Assembly (NCBI GenBank): GCA_013398275.1
Contig: VZSE01014922.1
Span: 6,586,963-6,650,962, forward strand
Length of the DNA stretch: 64,000 bases
DNA from: Promerops cafer
Taxonomy: Eukaryota > Chordata > Aves > Passeriformes > Nectariniidae
Reading direction: 5' to 3'
The notes under the pieces were generated by a model that did no database searches, was not told the origin of the DNA, and was given only the letters and a program-made list of their open reading frames with translations. The translations under genes and the position numbers were made by a program. Positions 37,646 to 51,035 of the stretch are shown here, in pieces (position 1 is the stretch's first letter; every line of letters starts with the position of its first letter).

Positions 37646-40600
37646 CTTTTTAGTCTGGCAGATTAATAAGTTAATAAATGTCTAGATGAAATGAAGTCCA
37701 GAACTCATCTTGGCAATAGTCTCAGAATGTTTCAGCTTCAAAGAGCCCACTTGGTTGTCACATGATGTGAGGTTCACATTAAACAAATCTAATCACTTAC
37801 CATTGACCTTGCTTGTGATAATACATAAAATATCAGATGCCAGTTTTACAAAGCTTTTTCAAAATCTGCCCCTTTTTGGGGCCTTCAGAGTGAAATATTT
37901 TTCAATTATATGGATACAGATAGGAACATGTGAACCAGGATTACAATAAAATGTTTACTTTTTTAGAGTTTGGTCTAGGTTAGGACTGGGGAGGAATCTG
38001 GTTTCATTATAAACATACCCTTTAGGTAGATCTGCCTCAAACTCTGGTTTTCATTCAGCCAGAAATTAAAAGTTCTGTGGAATCTTATAATGTCTTCTGA
38101 AGGAGGCATACAGTAACTTAAATAAATGCCTGTAGAACTTTACCTTATTACTCTTGTTTTGTTTTGTTGAAGTCACTATTATATTTTTAGGTCACTACAA
38201 GCATATTCTCTCAAATCTGGTGTTCATCTGTTTTTCATTTTCATTCACAATAGCCAGATAAAATATCAAATGGCTGTTTTCTATTACACAGGGCTTCAAT
38301 CTGTGGGATTTTTCCCATGCGTAAAACATTCATTGTCAGAGCAGGAACAAAACAGTGAGATGAAACAATTAATAACTGTTAATTCAACTCATTATTGACC
38401 TAACCCAAATCCCAGTCATGGTAATGAAAAGATTTCCAGGGATTTGGGGTACATTAGGTATGAAACTAAGGGTTATGCAAAGCCTTTTACTGTCTTTCTG
38501 CAATAAATGCCAACGACTTGCTTGTGCTGATGTTGAAATCTCAGTGGTGAGGGGTAGAAGAGGGTACAGAGAGAACCTTTAATATAGAAAGATTTCATTT
38601 GCCACTTCAAAGCTGTCAGGACTATCCTACTCTGTCAATTCAATTTTAGATATGAAACTTCACTCAGATCACTGAATAGAAATTTACCTTACAATGAGAT
38701 ATCCCTATATACAAATGCTTGGAGACATTCAGTTTTGCATTGGAAAGACTCAAAGGGAAATAATACCTCTACCCCTGGGAAGGATCAGCAGAGCTTCAGG
38801 CTGAACACAAGATTATGGTAGGAGGAGATGCGAAAAAAAAAGATCAACTGTTAAGTGATATGGTAACATCTAAAATTAGACTTAGGAAAGGTTTCTGGAC
38901 CACACAGAGCAAATTGCTTTTTCAGGCTGTCCCAACTATTTGGGGGAAGGCAAAATTTTTTTGAAGAAAAATTTTTCAAAATGGAAATCCAAGTTAATCA
39001 GAATGCCTATATTTATCATAGGGAGAGCATGTCTGCAGCACTGACAAATCAGTCATGTAGCTCCAAGTGTTTTGACTCTTACCTGTGCAGAAAACTCCTT
39101 TGTGATGGCTGAGTTTGATCAACTAAGGTATATGGTTTTGTTTTGGGTTACTCACAGAGGAGGCTCTGCTCCTGGATAGAGAGACTAACTACCAGGTGTG
39201 TGTATCTCTTACCCCAGCTCCTCTCTACATTACATCTTCCAGCAGTAAGGGCAGGGAAACCTTGCCCTTGGAGCCTCATGTCCCTCAAGGGGGGGTAAAC
39301 CACTGAGCCAGTGTTACCCTCCTTCTCCTTTGCTGAGGATATAGTGAATCTTTTGAGGTTGTAAGTGAATATTTTGTTTGGAGTTCAGTAACTTTTGCTT
39401 TTCTGTCTGGCTTAGTCATCTGCCTCAGAACAGCATGCATTGCCACACAGTGGGCATCTGAGCTGCTGGGGGCTTCCAGCACACAGGGTGACTATTCTTT
39501 GATCAGAGGAAATGTCCAGTAATCATAGAAACTGTTATTTGATTTTATGAGCTTTTTTTCACTGAAGCAAGGGATGTGTACTCACCTCAGTTTGTAAAGC
39601 TTCAATATTATGATGAGATGTAATTTCTGTGTGCATTGAAATGTGGCATGCAATACCTTTTTTAAGAAGTAGCATTCAAAACAAAGCCCCATTTATCGGG
39701 GTCTGTAAATAATAACACGGAATGGTCAAACAGAAGGTTTTGTTTCTTTTTTGAAAAATAGTCAAGGTTACATAGAATAATTTTATAATGTTTATGATTT
39801 TCATTACATTCAAAACTGGGCATCACAGGTCTTTCAAACCGGAATTTCCCTTTTTGTCACAAAAAAATCAGCAAGGTAATGCTGAAACCATGAATTCAAA
39901 CACCTATAAAAGACAAATTTTTGTATCTTTGTTTTCCCTGCTTGAAAGATAACATGTATTATTTGACTCTGTGACAAAACCATTGTTGAGATTGGATATC
40001 TGCACTCGATGATATACATCTGGCCCAGGAGGAGTCCATGCCCTCAACTGTGGTGTTCACACATCTCTCTAGGTAGCTTCAGCTGGAGTGTGGTGCACTC
40101 AGTAGTCTTTGAGGGTGCTGGTGGATCTCCAGTACTGCACTGCAGCCTCCATGACTCCCTTGATGTCATGGAAGGATCTAGATCTTCCTAACAGAAGTCG
40201 AAAAAGAAGATGTCTTCTAGGTTTAATAAATGACCCTAAGTTAGTTCATCAGTTTGTATCATGGAACTATGGTTCAGATGTCATCTATGGCCTTAACATT
40301 CAACAGAATTATTATTGACTTTCATGTTATAATTGGCAATGATTATGAGTTTTCTCAAGGTCAGCCATGGCAGCTCAGTAAATGGCCAGCTCAGTTGGTC
40401 AGAGCATAGAACTTCATTTGAAGAATTGCCTCGGTAGTATTTTCTGGCTTTCTTAAAATGAAAGGTTTGAGTGTTTTGCTTGAAGTAACTCTATTTCTTA
40501 AGCAAATCCTCCTTGCTAAACTATACTTGAGAAACTTAAGTCTTACAAAATTCTTTGAGAAAGATTTAAATGGTCTACAATTTGAATATACAAGGCAAAC

Positions 40601-41461
40601 CCCTTACATGAGATCTCATATGTACATGCAGTTCCAGTGGCTTGAAATGGTCTCCATATGGTTGTAAGGACCTGTGTAATCAATCTAACTGTACAATTGA
40701 AACTAAATTTTATGCACAGTGTTTCACTGCTTTTGGAAGTTCATAAAAAAGTCTACTATTCATTCTTATTTGGAATATTAAAAAGAGAAATATCAAGAAG
40801 TGTGGAAGTTCTAGTTGGATAAGCCTCTTGCTGTCTCCTCCCAGGTGTATACACGTACCAAGGTACAAATCCCATGTTTGTATTGTCTCTGGTACTTGTG
40901 AAAGAAAGCACCCTGAAGTTCCTGATCCTAGAGCCCAGCACTGAGGTGGAAATCTCAGGGCCATCCAGGTCAGGTGGGCCATGTTCAAAATCCATCTCGG
41001 ATAGTGGGGTTTTTTTGTTTTTTCTTACACATACTGTAGCTCTACATGTTTCAATAAAGCTCATTGAGAACACCCTTCTTTAGCTCAGCTGCCTCATGTT
41101 GAAGTTGTAATCATTGCCATGTTCTGTAGGTAGGATCTTATCCTCTTCAGATTCTCAGATTGACCACCAAATTCACTGCAGATTCATTCTGACTGTTGTG
41201 AAGGGCTTTTAGGGAGAACTGTGTTCTAGGCAAATTCAGATTCTATCAAAAAAGATAATATACATAGAATACAATGGATTCTCAGGTCCATGTTTTTTCT
41301 TAGTGAGAAATAGGTCTGATCAACCTGAGAAAATTTTCTCTCCTTTCCCTATTACCTTCCCAGTGAAGGTATTGCAACTCACCTTCCTAGAATGAATTCT
41401 GATGTCACTTGTGGGATTGCATTACCTTCCTAAATGCTAAGTGGAGGGTGGTGTTTGGCTG

Positions 41462-41556
41462 GTCACAGAATTGCTGAAGTGAGAGGGACTTCTGAAGCTT
41501 TAGTTCAACCCTTGCTCAAAAGAGGGCAAGGCCCAGGTAGCCCAGGGCCATGAAAG
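41462..41556 (-). mobile_element. CR1 LINE 3' terminal scrap
   Basis: Plus-strand wording TCACAGAATTGCTGAAGTG, AGAGGGACTTCTGAAG, CTTTAGTTCAACCCTTGCTC, AAAAGAGGGCAAGG and GTAGCCCAGGGCCATG parallels the reverse complement of a CR1 3' end. The CR1 equivalents are TCACAGAATCA, AAGGGACCTCTGGAGATC, AGTCCAACCCCCTGCTC, CAAGCAGGG and GTTGCCCAGGACCATG. Only the last 95 bp or so is present. Confidence 0.75.
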
Positions 41557-44419
41557 ATGTTGTTTTTCAGGCAAATAAAGGACATTGTGCTGTGCAGAGT
41601 CCTTCACTGTGGATGTGAGAATGGGATAAATTGCTTCAGACTTTCTTCAACCTTTTGTCAAAAGCAATATCAATATTGCAGATAGGTTTGGAGTGGCCAG
41701 TGAGACCCAGAAATATATTTTGAGGGAGCTGCTTACCACATCCCAGTGTTTCCTGACATATATGTATACACACATGCATAAGCAAGTGTGTGTCTTAAGT
41801 ATATATGTGTGTACATGCATATGCATTTATGTACATCTATGCATTTACGATTGGGTGACTGAGGCACCAAACAAAAAGGTAAAATGTTCCTTTAGGCATG
41901 CTCTGCAAGAGCTGACCTTGCCTCTAACTCCTTCCTTTATTGCTTGCAGAGCCTCACTCTCAAAGACCACTGAAACATAAACACAGTGTATTTCCTGTCT
42001 CAACTTACAAAGCTTCTCAGCACCAGAGCTGGTAATGCATCACTAAATACAATAAAATAAGGTGAACAGTAACTGACAATACTGTGTTTCAAATAACATA
42101 TCTCAGTTTATTTAGTGTATTTCTACTCTCAGAGAATTAAATATGGTAAGCAGTGGACAAAAATGTGTTGCTTGATAAATGAGAAAAAAAAAATTTGTTA
42201 AACTCCCATTTTCAAATTTCCACCCATGCAGATATTTTTATAATAGATGTAGATAAACCAGTTTGATCTATAGTGTATCTGCAATAAGAAAATATAATAT
42301 AGAACTAGAAGTATAAATTGACTTCCCACTTTTGAACTGGCCTTATTTGAATTTAATTTACATACGTTATATTAAAGTAAAAAACAGCATTGTGTCTTAG
42401 CACCGGATTACTTCTGACTGCACTTTGTTATAATTGAAGGTTTTAGCAGTCGAAATCCCCTTTGAGGAACTCAAGTGTTCCCCAATAAGTGCCTACAGTT
42501 GGCTGACACCAATTCTACTTAATGCTAGTAGGCAAAAAAAAATAATCTGCTTTATTTCATGCTGTCTGGTCTCTATAGTGCCCTGCTTTCAGGGCACGTA
42601 CTGCTTTCACAGTGCCATTGAATGTGACTAGTGTGCCACTCACTGTGCAGGGCCGTGTCTGCCAAAGGGACTGGGTGACATACTGGGAAGGTGTACACAA
42701 GGATGGCAACCACCCCAATGAGGAGGGACAGCACAAAGCTTAATTCCTTAGGAGCGTGGCACAGTGAACATTCTAACCATCATTTAGATCCTGATTAAGG
42801 TGAACTTTAAGTTAGATTTAATTTAAGTGGCAGCTAATGCTGTGGTTTAGTCTTTCTCATCTGTTCTCATAAATACAAATTGGTGTTCAAGTGCTATTTG
42901 TTTCAAAATCATCTTATTTTCTTGCTGTGGTGAGCCACTCTTCATCAGTGAAAGGAAACAGTTCTTGGAAGCTCTTGAAGAACCTTAAGACACTTTCAGC
43001 ACAAAAAAATATGAGATGCCTGTGGCCTGTGAGAAGTTCAGAGGGTAACAGAGAGGGAGAGAGTTGTTATAAAACATTCTGACTGGAAGAAGAAAAGCTG
43101 CTTCCTCAGCATTTAATCACACCTGTGTGGCACAACCCTTCCATCTTTCATCCAGAGCAATTGAAACTGTGGAGACACTCTCAGCCAGCTATCTTATAGT
43201 GATGATGAGTTTTCAGCTCATCTTTCCTCACTGTGTGGCAGATGTGCCTATTGTTCTTTTCTTTCCCTATTTTATTTGCCTTCCATTTCTTTTCCAGCTT
43301 CTCTCCCTTTATGTATCAGAGACTGAGCTCCTAATTGTCTATTCTGACTTTTCATGTAGCCCTGAACTGCTTCTGACCTCCTAGCTCTCTATTCTCTTTT
43401 TCTTAGTCCACGAATAACTGCTTGATAACATAACTGATTTTGTTTTTCACTATGCTTCTTCCTATGTATTCCACCATTTCCCTTCCCATCTTATATTTTT
43501 TTATGTACTCCCTAAAACAAATACCTATGTCCAAACTCACAGGTGTTAGGAAACCTTATGAGTAAAAATCCCATCATTGATTATTTTTTTGTCACTGACA
43601 AATTCCTGGGGAAAAAAATTACAGCTTTGGGTATTGCTTTTCCTATAAGAAAATCTCTGATACAGATATGATAGTCTCTTCAGTATCTCTCAGTTGTTGA
43701 AGGATGGAATGATGGAATGACCTCAGTCATTCCAGCAGCAGTTAAAAGTGACATGTTTTTTTTCTTTATGATGATATCCGGAAGATGTTTGCTCTCCTTT
43801 TTTCCTGTTATCTCCACAGAGAGGTCTAATCTGTTGTGCTGATGTATCATCTTGGACTGATGATAGCTGAAAACCTGCACCATACTTCACCACATAATGT
43901 ATTCATACCCTATAATGGCTGTGAAGTTACAGTTGGACAAAAAATCACAAAAAAGCAAAAGGTTCATGTGGCTGCCAACACGGAAACAGGTGAGGGAAAT
44001 TTGGCTTATTTCAGAAGCGAAGCCTGAGGATATAACACTGGCATCTGAACACAGGGTCCATGACAAACTCAGAGTTTTGATTTTTCTGCTTAAAGTTACA
44101 AAAACATACAAAGGTACAAGGACTTTGTTTTTGTGATAGATTGACCTTAGCTGGCTGCAATGTGGCAACTGAACTGCTCTGTCACTCCTCCTCCTCAAAA
44201 GGAGTGCGTGGGGAGGAAATATGATGAAAAAACTCAGGCACTGAGATAAGGACAGGGAGTTCACTTACCACTTAGTGTCACAGGCAAAACAGATCTGACC
44301 TGAGGAAAACATTGATGTTAATTGTTGTGAATTATTAACATAATAGGACAGCAGGGAAAAAAAACCCCAAAGCTAAAAATGAATTCTCCCCACATGCTTC
44401 TTTCTCCTAGGCTCAGCTT
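41557..44419. other. unassigned region
   Basis: No gene is supported. A TATG/CA-rich low-complexity stretch lies at about 41757-41840 and is listed separately. The open frames are short and featureless. Confidence 0.45.
41757..41840. repeat. alternating purine/pyrimidine low-complexity tract
   Basis: Interrupted TATG, CACA, TGTG and ATGCAT words follow one another, consistent with a decayed dinucleotide microsatellite. Confidence 0.7.
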
Positions 44420-44640
44420 CATTCATGACTCTTCTTCCTCCTCCCTCCATGCAGTGCAGGGGATGGGGAATGGGGATCACAGTCAGAGATAGTACTTCAC
44501 CACTGAAATTCCTTCCTCCCCTGCTCCAGCGGGGGTCCCGCCCACAGGGTGTACTCCTTCATGAGCTGGGTTCTTCCCTAGACTACAGTTTGTCAAGACC
44601 TGCTCCAGTGTGGGTCCCTTCCCAAAGGGAAAACAGGAAA
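44420..44640 (-). mobile_element. ERV LTR fragment, same family as at 400-1069
   Basis: Read on the minus strand, this stretch carries the tandem units of the LTR family found at the start of the window. CTGCTCCAGCGGGGGTCCC (near 44519) and CTGCTCCAGTGTGGGTCCC (near 44600) are the reverse of the GGGACCCACGCTGGAGCAG-type unit. GCAGGGGATGGGGAATGGGG (near 44457) matches the reverse of the CCCCATTCCCC block at about 745 in the first copy. Both LTR ends are missing, so it is an internal scrap. The 106-codon open frame over it is accidental. Confidence 0.65.
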
Positions 44641-47600
44641 TTAAGCATTCTTAACCTAAATGGTCTTTTGGAAATGTTGGCCCAGTGGCTAGTATCGAAT
44701 TTTGGAAAATCAGAGCCCAAATTACTATATCAGTGCTTATCTTAAAGTGACTACAATTATTTAAATTGATCAGATATGTACACGTACTATTTCTTTGATT
44801 TCTGAATGTTCCCTGTATTATCAGCAGACTGCAGCCCCAGAAAAAATGTGATTATGCATATTTGCCTTTCTTGCTGTTTCCTCTGTTTTCCTTTCCCCAA
44901 GAGCAAAGATCTTCAGTGGGTATGTAAGGAAGGTAAAATCTCTTCCTGAGCAATTAAGTCTTTCAGGAGATAATTTTGTGAGTGGAAAAGGTGCTGTAGG
45001 CCCTTCTTTCTGCCACGATGAGACCTGTAACCTGCTCATCGTCCCTGGTTCTGCCAGAAGCGCTTGCTGGGAGCTACCCAAGAGCTTGGCTGATACCAAG
45101 CCTGTGGTGTATTTGCCCTCATGTCTGGGTGCATTGGAAGAGATTTCTGGACTGGTCATTGGTGCCATGGAATTTCTATGGATGGCATTATCTGTCATCT
45201 GTGATTTTTTTTCTTCTTCAGTACAGGGAAGCTGGAGGATGCTAGTGAGGAACTGTGGGCAAAGTGTCAACACCTTTCAGAAGCTGGGTATTACTGTGGC
45301 AATGGCTTAAATCCATAGACAGATCAGAAAGTTTTGTGAAAATCTGGTATAAATGCAGAGCTGATATATGAAATTCTGCAGTGCTGAATTTTGCTGTCCT
45401 TGTTCATCCCAGGGAACAAGGGGATTAAGGCATATTGCAGCAGAAACCTTTCCTGAGATCTACCTTCCTTGGCCTAATCTGAAAGATTTTTCCTGTTATG
45501 TCATTTTCCTTTGAAAAATAAAAGCACAGCTGTTTGAATCAAAGGTAGGCTATTTTAAAAATGTGTTTTTAAGCAGTTGAATCTGGCTCCTATGCTACTG
45601 TTGATGAGATAGACTATTCTGAGTATCACAAATGTGTGTCTTATGGTTTTTTTGGTTAAGAAGAATTGATATTTGCTTGTGTGGGATGGGAGAAATAGCC
45701 TGCTACTGCAAATTCTCATGTAATTTCCATTAAGTTAAAGAGACTTGTACTGCACAGTTCAGTAAGGGTATGGGCAGGAGATATTATGTCACTCTTTAGC
45801 AGATGATGTAGCAATTTCATTTGCTGGAGAGTGTTACAACACACCACAAGTATTTAATCCTTCTTAAACTAGAGAGAGTTCATTACATATAAATCTGATA
45901 CTCATTTCTTGTTTTCCACTCTATGATGGTAATAGTGCTCCATTACTATAATATCTGAGGTTTTTCCCTGTGGCTTGTGTAAGAGGTATGTCCTTTGAAG
46001 TACTGGAATTCAGTATACAAGTTTCAGCAACAAAATAAGTAGAACCAGACTAAATAAAGCAGACAAGAATTTTTTAATAGAAAACAATTGTATAAATCAA
46101 TTGCTTGTGTGTTATTGCCATGAGACAAGATTAATTCATTATTTTACACACCAAATTATGACAATATAATTAAATTTCTTTTCCAAAGAGATCAGATTTG
46201 GAGACTATTCAAGTCAAGCAAGCTCTGCTGAAGGTAGTAAAGTTGATTCTATTTAAACCAGAACCAACTTAGCTGTGAATCTGTTCCTGTTTATGTGAAG
46301 AGCGTATGGGACTGTCCAGACGGCTCATTTGTCACAATTTATGTAAAAAATAATCTGTGTGAACTCCTTTTATGTGCTGGAAGGAGATTTATCTTCTCTC
46401 TCAGTTCCTTCAACTCTTCCAGTCCTTGTTAGCAATGGCCCTTAGCTTTAAAAAAGCAAACGAAACAAGTCTCTAGTTGTCTTGATCACATGGAGATACA
46501 AACTTGATAAAAAGTAAAGCATGCAGCAATTTCAGATAAAGCTGCATGTTTGAGAGCTGTTAAAAATTCACAGTTGTTAACTGAGGACACAGAGGAGGGC
46601 CTCTGATACACACCATGCTGCAGGTCAGAGCATTCATAAATTTGTGCTGAATTTCCTCAGCTCAGAAAACCAGGCTGTTACATGTGACAAATACATATCC
46701 ATGATACTCAATTAATTCAAGTAAATGTTGGTACCTAATTTCCACAGGTTTCTTTTGTGAGAAGAGGATTTAGGACTCTTTAGCTTCACTGAACAAATGG
46801 TGAGGAAACTGGTAATAAACGTACTGAGAGAAATACGTATTCCAAAACCATATCAGGAAACTTAGTTTTTTTTTGCTTATCATTTTATAGTAAAGTTCTT
46901 TACAATATGTCCTGCATTTTCAGAGTTAGTTAGCATCTATTACTATTGGAAATTCTGATTTTCTGACGACCAAATGAATCAATTGGGAAGTAGAGTGAGT
47001 GTGATTAGCAAAGCAAAGCAGATTCTAGTAGCACCTCTTATAAGCTGTTCTGCAGTGTTAATTAAGAAAAGAGCCATGGATTGTTTTCCTGAGGAGGCAA
47101 GTGCTGTTTCATTTCTCATGTGCACCCACTGTCCAGGAGAGCTGCAAAAGCTCCTTGTGTAACAGTGTGTGCAGGGGTTTCTTTGTAATTGAAACACTCA
47201 GAGAAACTGTTCCTGAATGCCAATCTAACCTACTGAGTAAACAATAAAGAACAACCTAAATAAGAAGGAAAGCAAAAAGAATGCTATTATTATTATAGAA
47301 TTGTGTAAACCAAAAAGGTTCTGCATTTCTTTGTCAACTCTATGTCATTGTTTTTCATAAAGTTTTTTGACCAAGATTTACCACAGGGTAGAACTAGGAA
47401 TAAGCTCTGTGTGGTTGTGTCAGTTACACACCAATCTGACAGCTTTGGGCAGAGAGCAGCACTCTGTGTTGTTTATTTAGGGGGGAGACAGACTACTTCC
47501 ACTCATCTCCTGATTTCAGTAGTGATGTGGTTGTTTTGGTTTGTTTTAGTGTTTGTTTTTCTAACACAGTACAGTACTTTCTAAGGGCTATTTCTTCAGC

Positions 47601-50080
47601 CATGACTTCCTATCAAATATAGTGAGCTGGGTTATAACAGCACTGCATGCAATGAAATTCTGCCACCATTTTGTGCATGTGCAGGGAGCTCCCCATCTCT
47701 GCTGCAAGGGCAGTGGTGATGCTTTTCCCTGAGCTTTTCCCTCCAGCATTGGGAGGGTCCCTTTCTTGGCTGATCTGCCAGGTATCTTTTCTGCTAAAAA
47801 CTAATTCACTGATTAGGCTTGCATTAAAGGTAAATTGCTGAAGGTCCAGTCTTTCTGATGTTCCCCCTCATTTGTGAGTCCAGCTCTCCCCATCTAAATC
47901 CTAGTCCACCTTCAGCATTTCTTTACAGGCTCTTTTAGAGCAGCTTCTGTGAAAGCAACACACATTCTTTTTCCTCAGTTTCTGACTGGAAAATCCTTTT
48001 TTATTTTCTGTAGCTCCTTTCTTCAAGCTCCAGTAAAGTGATACCTCAAGTGCTCAGAACCTGTCCTTTGTTAACAAGTGTATTTATTGTAAACCTGCAG
48101 CGTGTGTTACCTTGTGGTAAATTCCCTTCCCAAGCTCTGGAAGTCACCAGGCAGCTCTGGCAGCGCTCAGAAGCAGCCTGCATCTATAGCAAAGGGAGGG
48201 GGAAAAGTCTCAATCAAAGAAACTGTGAAATAGCCCAAGTCATTAAAGTAAAGCTGAGAAGCATTTAAGAAGGTGACACGTCAACGCAAAATGTCTGCAG
48301 TATAAATTGTCTTTCTCTGATGTGTCTTCAGTCATGTAGCATTGAGTAGGAAAGACAGATCTTGTTATTCAGGCAAACCTTGACACAAATTAATTCTAAT
48401 AATAATTTATGGTATAAGACAGTGCTTGTTATGGAAAATAGGCTGATGGTTTAATTTAGGGCAAGAGTAATCAAATGGATCTGGCTGAATTTATTTTATA
48501 AAAAATAATAAATGGAATGTGAACTGGGTAATGTGGGAAATGGTGACAATATGCTTATTTTTTGAAGTGCATTATTAACCAACCAAAGTAGCACTAAAGG
48601 ACAGTTTTTTTCAAGGAACCTGACCATAAATGTTTAATGATGAGACAGAGGTTTTATCTTTCTTTCCCCAGCTCATCTGAAATTAATGTTCTAAGTGATA
48701 TTGCTGTGACTGCAATCTTGGCAGTGTTGGGGACAAGTCTCTATTTCTGTTTCAAGTTTCAAACAATAAAGGCATGGGACATTGGGGAAAAGAAGAAGGT
48801 TATTATTACCAAAGCGTGTTTTGAGGCAAAATGCTATTTTCCTGCTTGTTGCCTGCTAAGCAGATTGCAGGGTCGAGTCTCCTATTGAAGTCTCTTTAAG
48901 ATAATTTTTTTTAGGTGTCAAAACCTAATTAGATCAATTTGGATCGTTCCACAGGCCAATTTGCTTTCCCCAGCCCAACCAAATTTCACCTACTTTGGAA
49001 GAAATCGGAATGAATGCTTGGTCTGCAGCTCATTACATCTTGGATGTTTGAAATGGAAGGGACTTGCAGAGGTGTCCTGTCCAGCAGGTACATCCAAGAT
49101 GCTGTATCCATCACCAATGACTGTAGCAGAGACAGTGTGGTGCAGCAACTGAAAAGGGAGATTAATAAAAGTCAGCAGATCAATGGTGTGCAATGTCACC
49201 CATAGCTTCATATTCAAACTTATAGGGGCTGAGAGGATGACAAGAAATACTTCTTGATTTCATGTGGAGCTGTGGGCTACTGTTTCTGACAGTTTGTCTC
49301 CTGTCTGTGTGGGTTTTTCCCCCAGCTTTTATGATTTATTGGATTCGGTGTCAGATCCTGAGAGTTCTATTTTCTAGGCATAGGCACAGTAGAATAGCAG
49401 ACTTCCTTCAGAACCTTTAGGCACGAGGTCTTTCCATGAATCAGTGGAGTTTGTTTGCTGGTGTCTTGCCATTGATTTCCCCTACGTGTAATCAGCAATT
49501 TGTATGTTTAGCTTACTCAGCACTGCTACTGCTAGAGCTGACTTAAATGGCTGGCACTTGTGCTGAAAAACTCAGCTCCCCATCTGTCTGCTGGAACAGG
49601 CTGTCATGTTTTGTTTGCTGGACACAGCTGTGTAAAATACATGTTCTTGTTGATCTTCTGCAGGTTCTTATCTTGGCCTTGGCACTGCCTTATCTGGGTA
49701 CTTTCTGCTATTTGCCCAAAGCAAGGGGCTAATCTGAAACCTCTGTGTGAGGCTCAGCCATCCTCTTCATTTATATGCAGCACAGGGCTTTGTTCCAGGA
49801 AATTTGCATGTTAGGAGCACGTGTGTGTGTGTGTGTGTGTGTGTGATGTGCTCTCACACTGTACTGCAGTTTTGACTAATGAGTGTTTTGCTTTTCCTTC
49901 AAAGCCCTGTCTGCGTCAAGGACTGCAGTGCACAGGGCAGGTTAGCAGGATGGAGAAGGTCAGTGCAAATCCCCAGGGAATAACATTTCCACTGTAATGA
50001 AACACCTTTTTTTCAGAAGACTGAGAAGCAATTCACACACCAAACATGAGCATTGAGATGGGCAACACAGCACTAGAAGT
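44641..50080. other. unassigned region
   Basis: No gene is supported. Contents recognised are a (TG)n microsatellite at 49821-49845 and a single tRNA B-box-like word near 48870 that I rejected. Paired open frames at 44821-45310 (150 codons minus, 110 codons plus) share no domain and lie in slightly richer GC. Confidence 0.45.
49821..49845. repeat. (TG)n microsatellite
   Basis: Twelve and a half GT units, uninterrupted. A likely length polymorphism. Confidence 0.95.
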
Positions 50081-50896
50081 TGTTATGAATGGGTGTTTGA
50101 GATTGCTTAAAGAATCACCAGCAAAGGTATCAGTAAAAAACCAGATCTAATATAAAGCAACAGCATGACAAAGTTCATTGGCAAGGTTCACTCTACTGCT
50201 TACTAGATGGTTAAGGCCCACTTAGGAAAAAAGAAACAAACAAAATCCACTCAATCAATCCAAACCTAAATAAACTGAAAATTGTCTATGTGTTATGTGC
50301 ATGACAAAAGGATAGAAAGGGCAAGGATAAAAAGGAATGTGGCCTAAAGTGCTTAACAGCACTGAAACTTAACAGTACTTAAACTTAACTTATAACTTAA
50401 ATTAAATTTAGCAATTTAAAAAAAGAACAACACTTACCAGCATTTAACTTAAACTTTTCACTTTAGCAAAGCATTCATATGGGATTTATTATATCACAAC
50501 AGTAACTTGGTTGCAGGCCTAACTTAACACTTAAACATCTATAAGAGCAGCATTTCTCCCATATTTGCCATAACATAAGTGCACAGTATGCACACAGACA
50601 TAGTCAGTGCAAGGTACCTGTGAAAAATTCCCCTTCAAAGTCAGTGAAGTACTCCCTTCAGATGCCTTTGTATTTCCCCAACAGGTGAAAGGTTGAGCTT
50701 TGAGGAGTGATCAGCCCAGGATCCATCCTTGTTTAGTGATCCCCTGAGTGCAGCAAACCTGAGAGTTTGATGGCTCTGAGAAACCTCACTCGGAGGGATT
50801 CTGCTGGTCACTGCCACTGCCATCCAGGAGAGCCCAAAGGGTCTCACTTGGGACAGCTGTTTATAGGCCACAAGAGAGTTGGCTTCAGTCATAACA
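50081..50896. mobile_element. LTR-like unit with inverted terminal repeats
   Basis: The unit begins TGTTATGA and ends TCATAACA, exact reverse complements that extend to 9 bp if one flanking base is counted on each side. It therefore has the TG...CA ends of a retroviral LTR and a plausible LTR length of 816 bp. Interior wording (TGGCAAGGTTCACTCTACTGC, GTGGCCTAAAGTGCTTAACAG, GGTTGCAGGCCTAACTTAAC, ATCACTAAACAAGGATGGATCC on the minus strand) resembles avian ERVL-type LTRs from memory. Orientation is not settled: ATATAAAG near 50150 favours plus, while TATAAA at 50865-50860 and AATAAA at 50490-50485 favour minus. No matching target duplication flanks it (GAAGT left, ATGGC right), which is unusual for a simple solo LTR. 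Confidence 0.6.
50351..50535. repeat. CTTAA-rich degenerate array inside the LTR
   Basis: The pentamer CTTAA occurs eight times in about 185 bp, mostly as AACTTAAC or ACTTAAAC. It looks like a decayed short tandem repeat that is part of the LTR itself, and could make length vary between copies. Confidence 0.75.
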
Positions 50897-51035
50897 ATGG
50901 CTCATTCTGGCCGCACTTTGAAAAGAAAGTTCACTTTGGAAGTGTGAAAAAGAGGATGTTATCCACTCAGGGAAAAAAAAAAAGTTTTCAAGGCTGGTCT
51001 TAAAAAAAAAAAAAAAAAAAAAAAAAAGGAGCTCA
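50897..51035. other. purine-rich flank and poly(A) before the gap
   Basis: After the LTR-like unit the sequence turns purine-rich (GAAAAGAAAG, GTGAAAAAGAGGATG, GGGAAAAAAAAAAAG). It then runs into 26 consecutive A residues at 51002-51027 and the word GGAGCTCA immediately before the gap. The A run could be a retroposed tail or a sequencing-limited homopolymer. Confidence 0.7.

Larger units (their letters stand above)
29445..41461. other. AT-rich unassigned region
   Basis: Twelve kilobases with no supported gene and no recognised transposon. It holds a short CA run near 29778 and three local tandem duplications (31928, 33899 and 37610), listed separately. Open frames are at most 105 codons and show no domain. 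Being long and apparently repeat-free, it is the part of the window where conserved noncoding elements would be most worth looking for by alignment. Confidence 0.45.

Noticed and set aside
44821..45310. Overlapping 150-codon minus and 110-codon plus frames
   Set aside because: No protein family recognised on either strand and no splice or start context that favours a gene.
48850..48885. tRNA B-box-like word GGGTCGAGTCTCC
   Set aside because: No A box, acceptor stem or cloverleaf can be drawn around it, so it is a chance match.
49030..49085. CR1-like wording GAAATGGAAGGGACTTGCAGAG
   Set aside because: Only one landmark resembles CR1. The flanking landmarks are absent, so it is not called.
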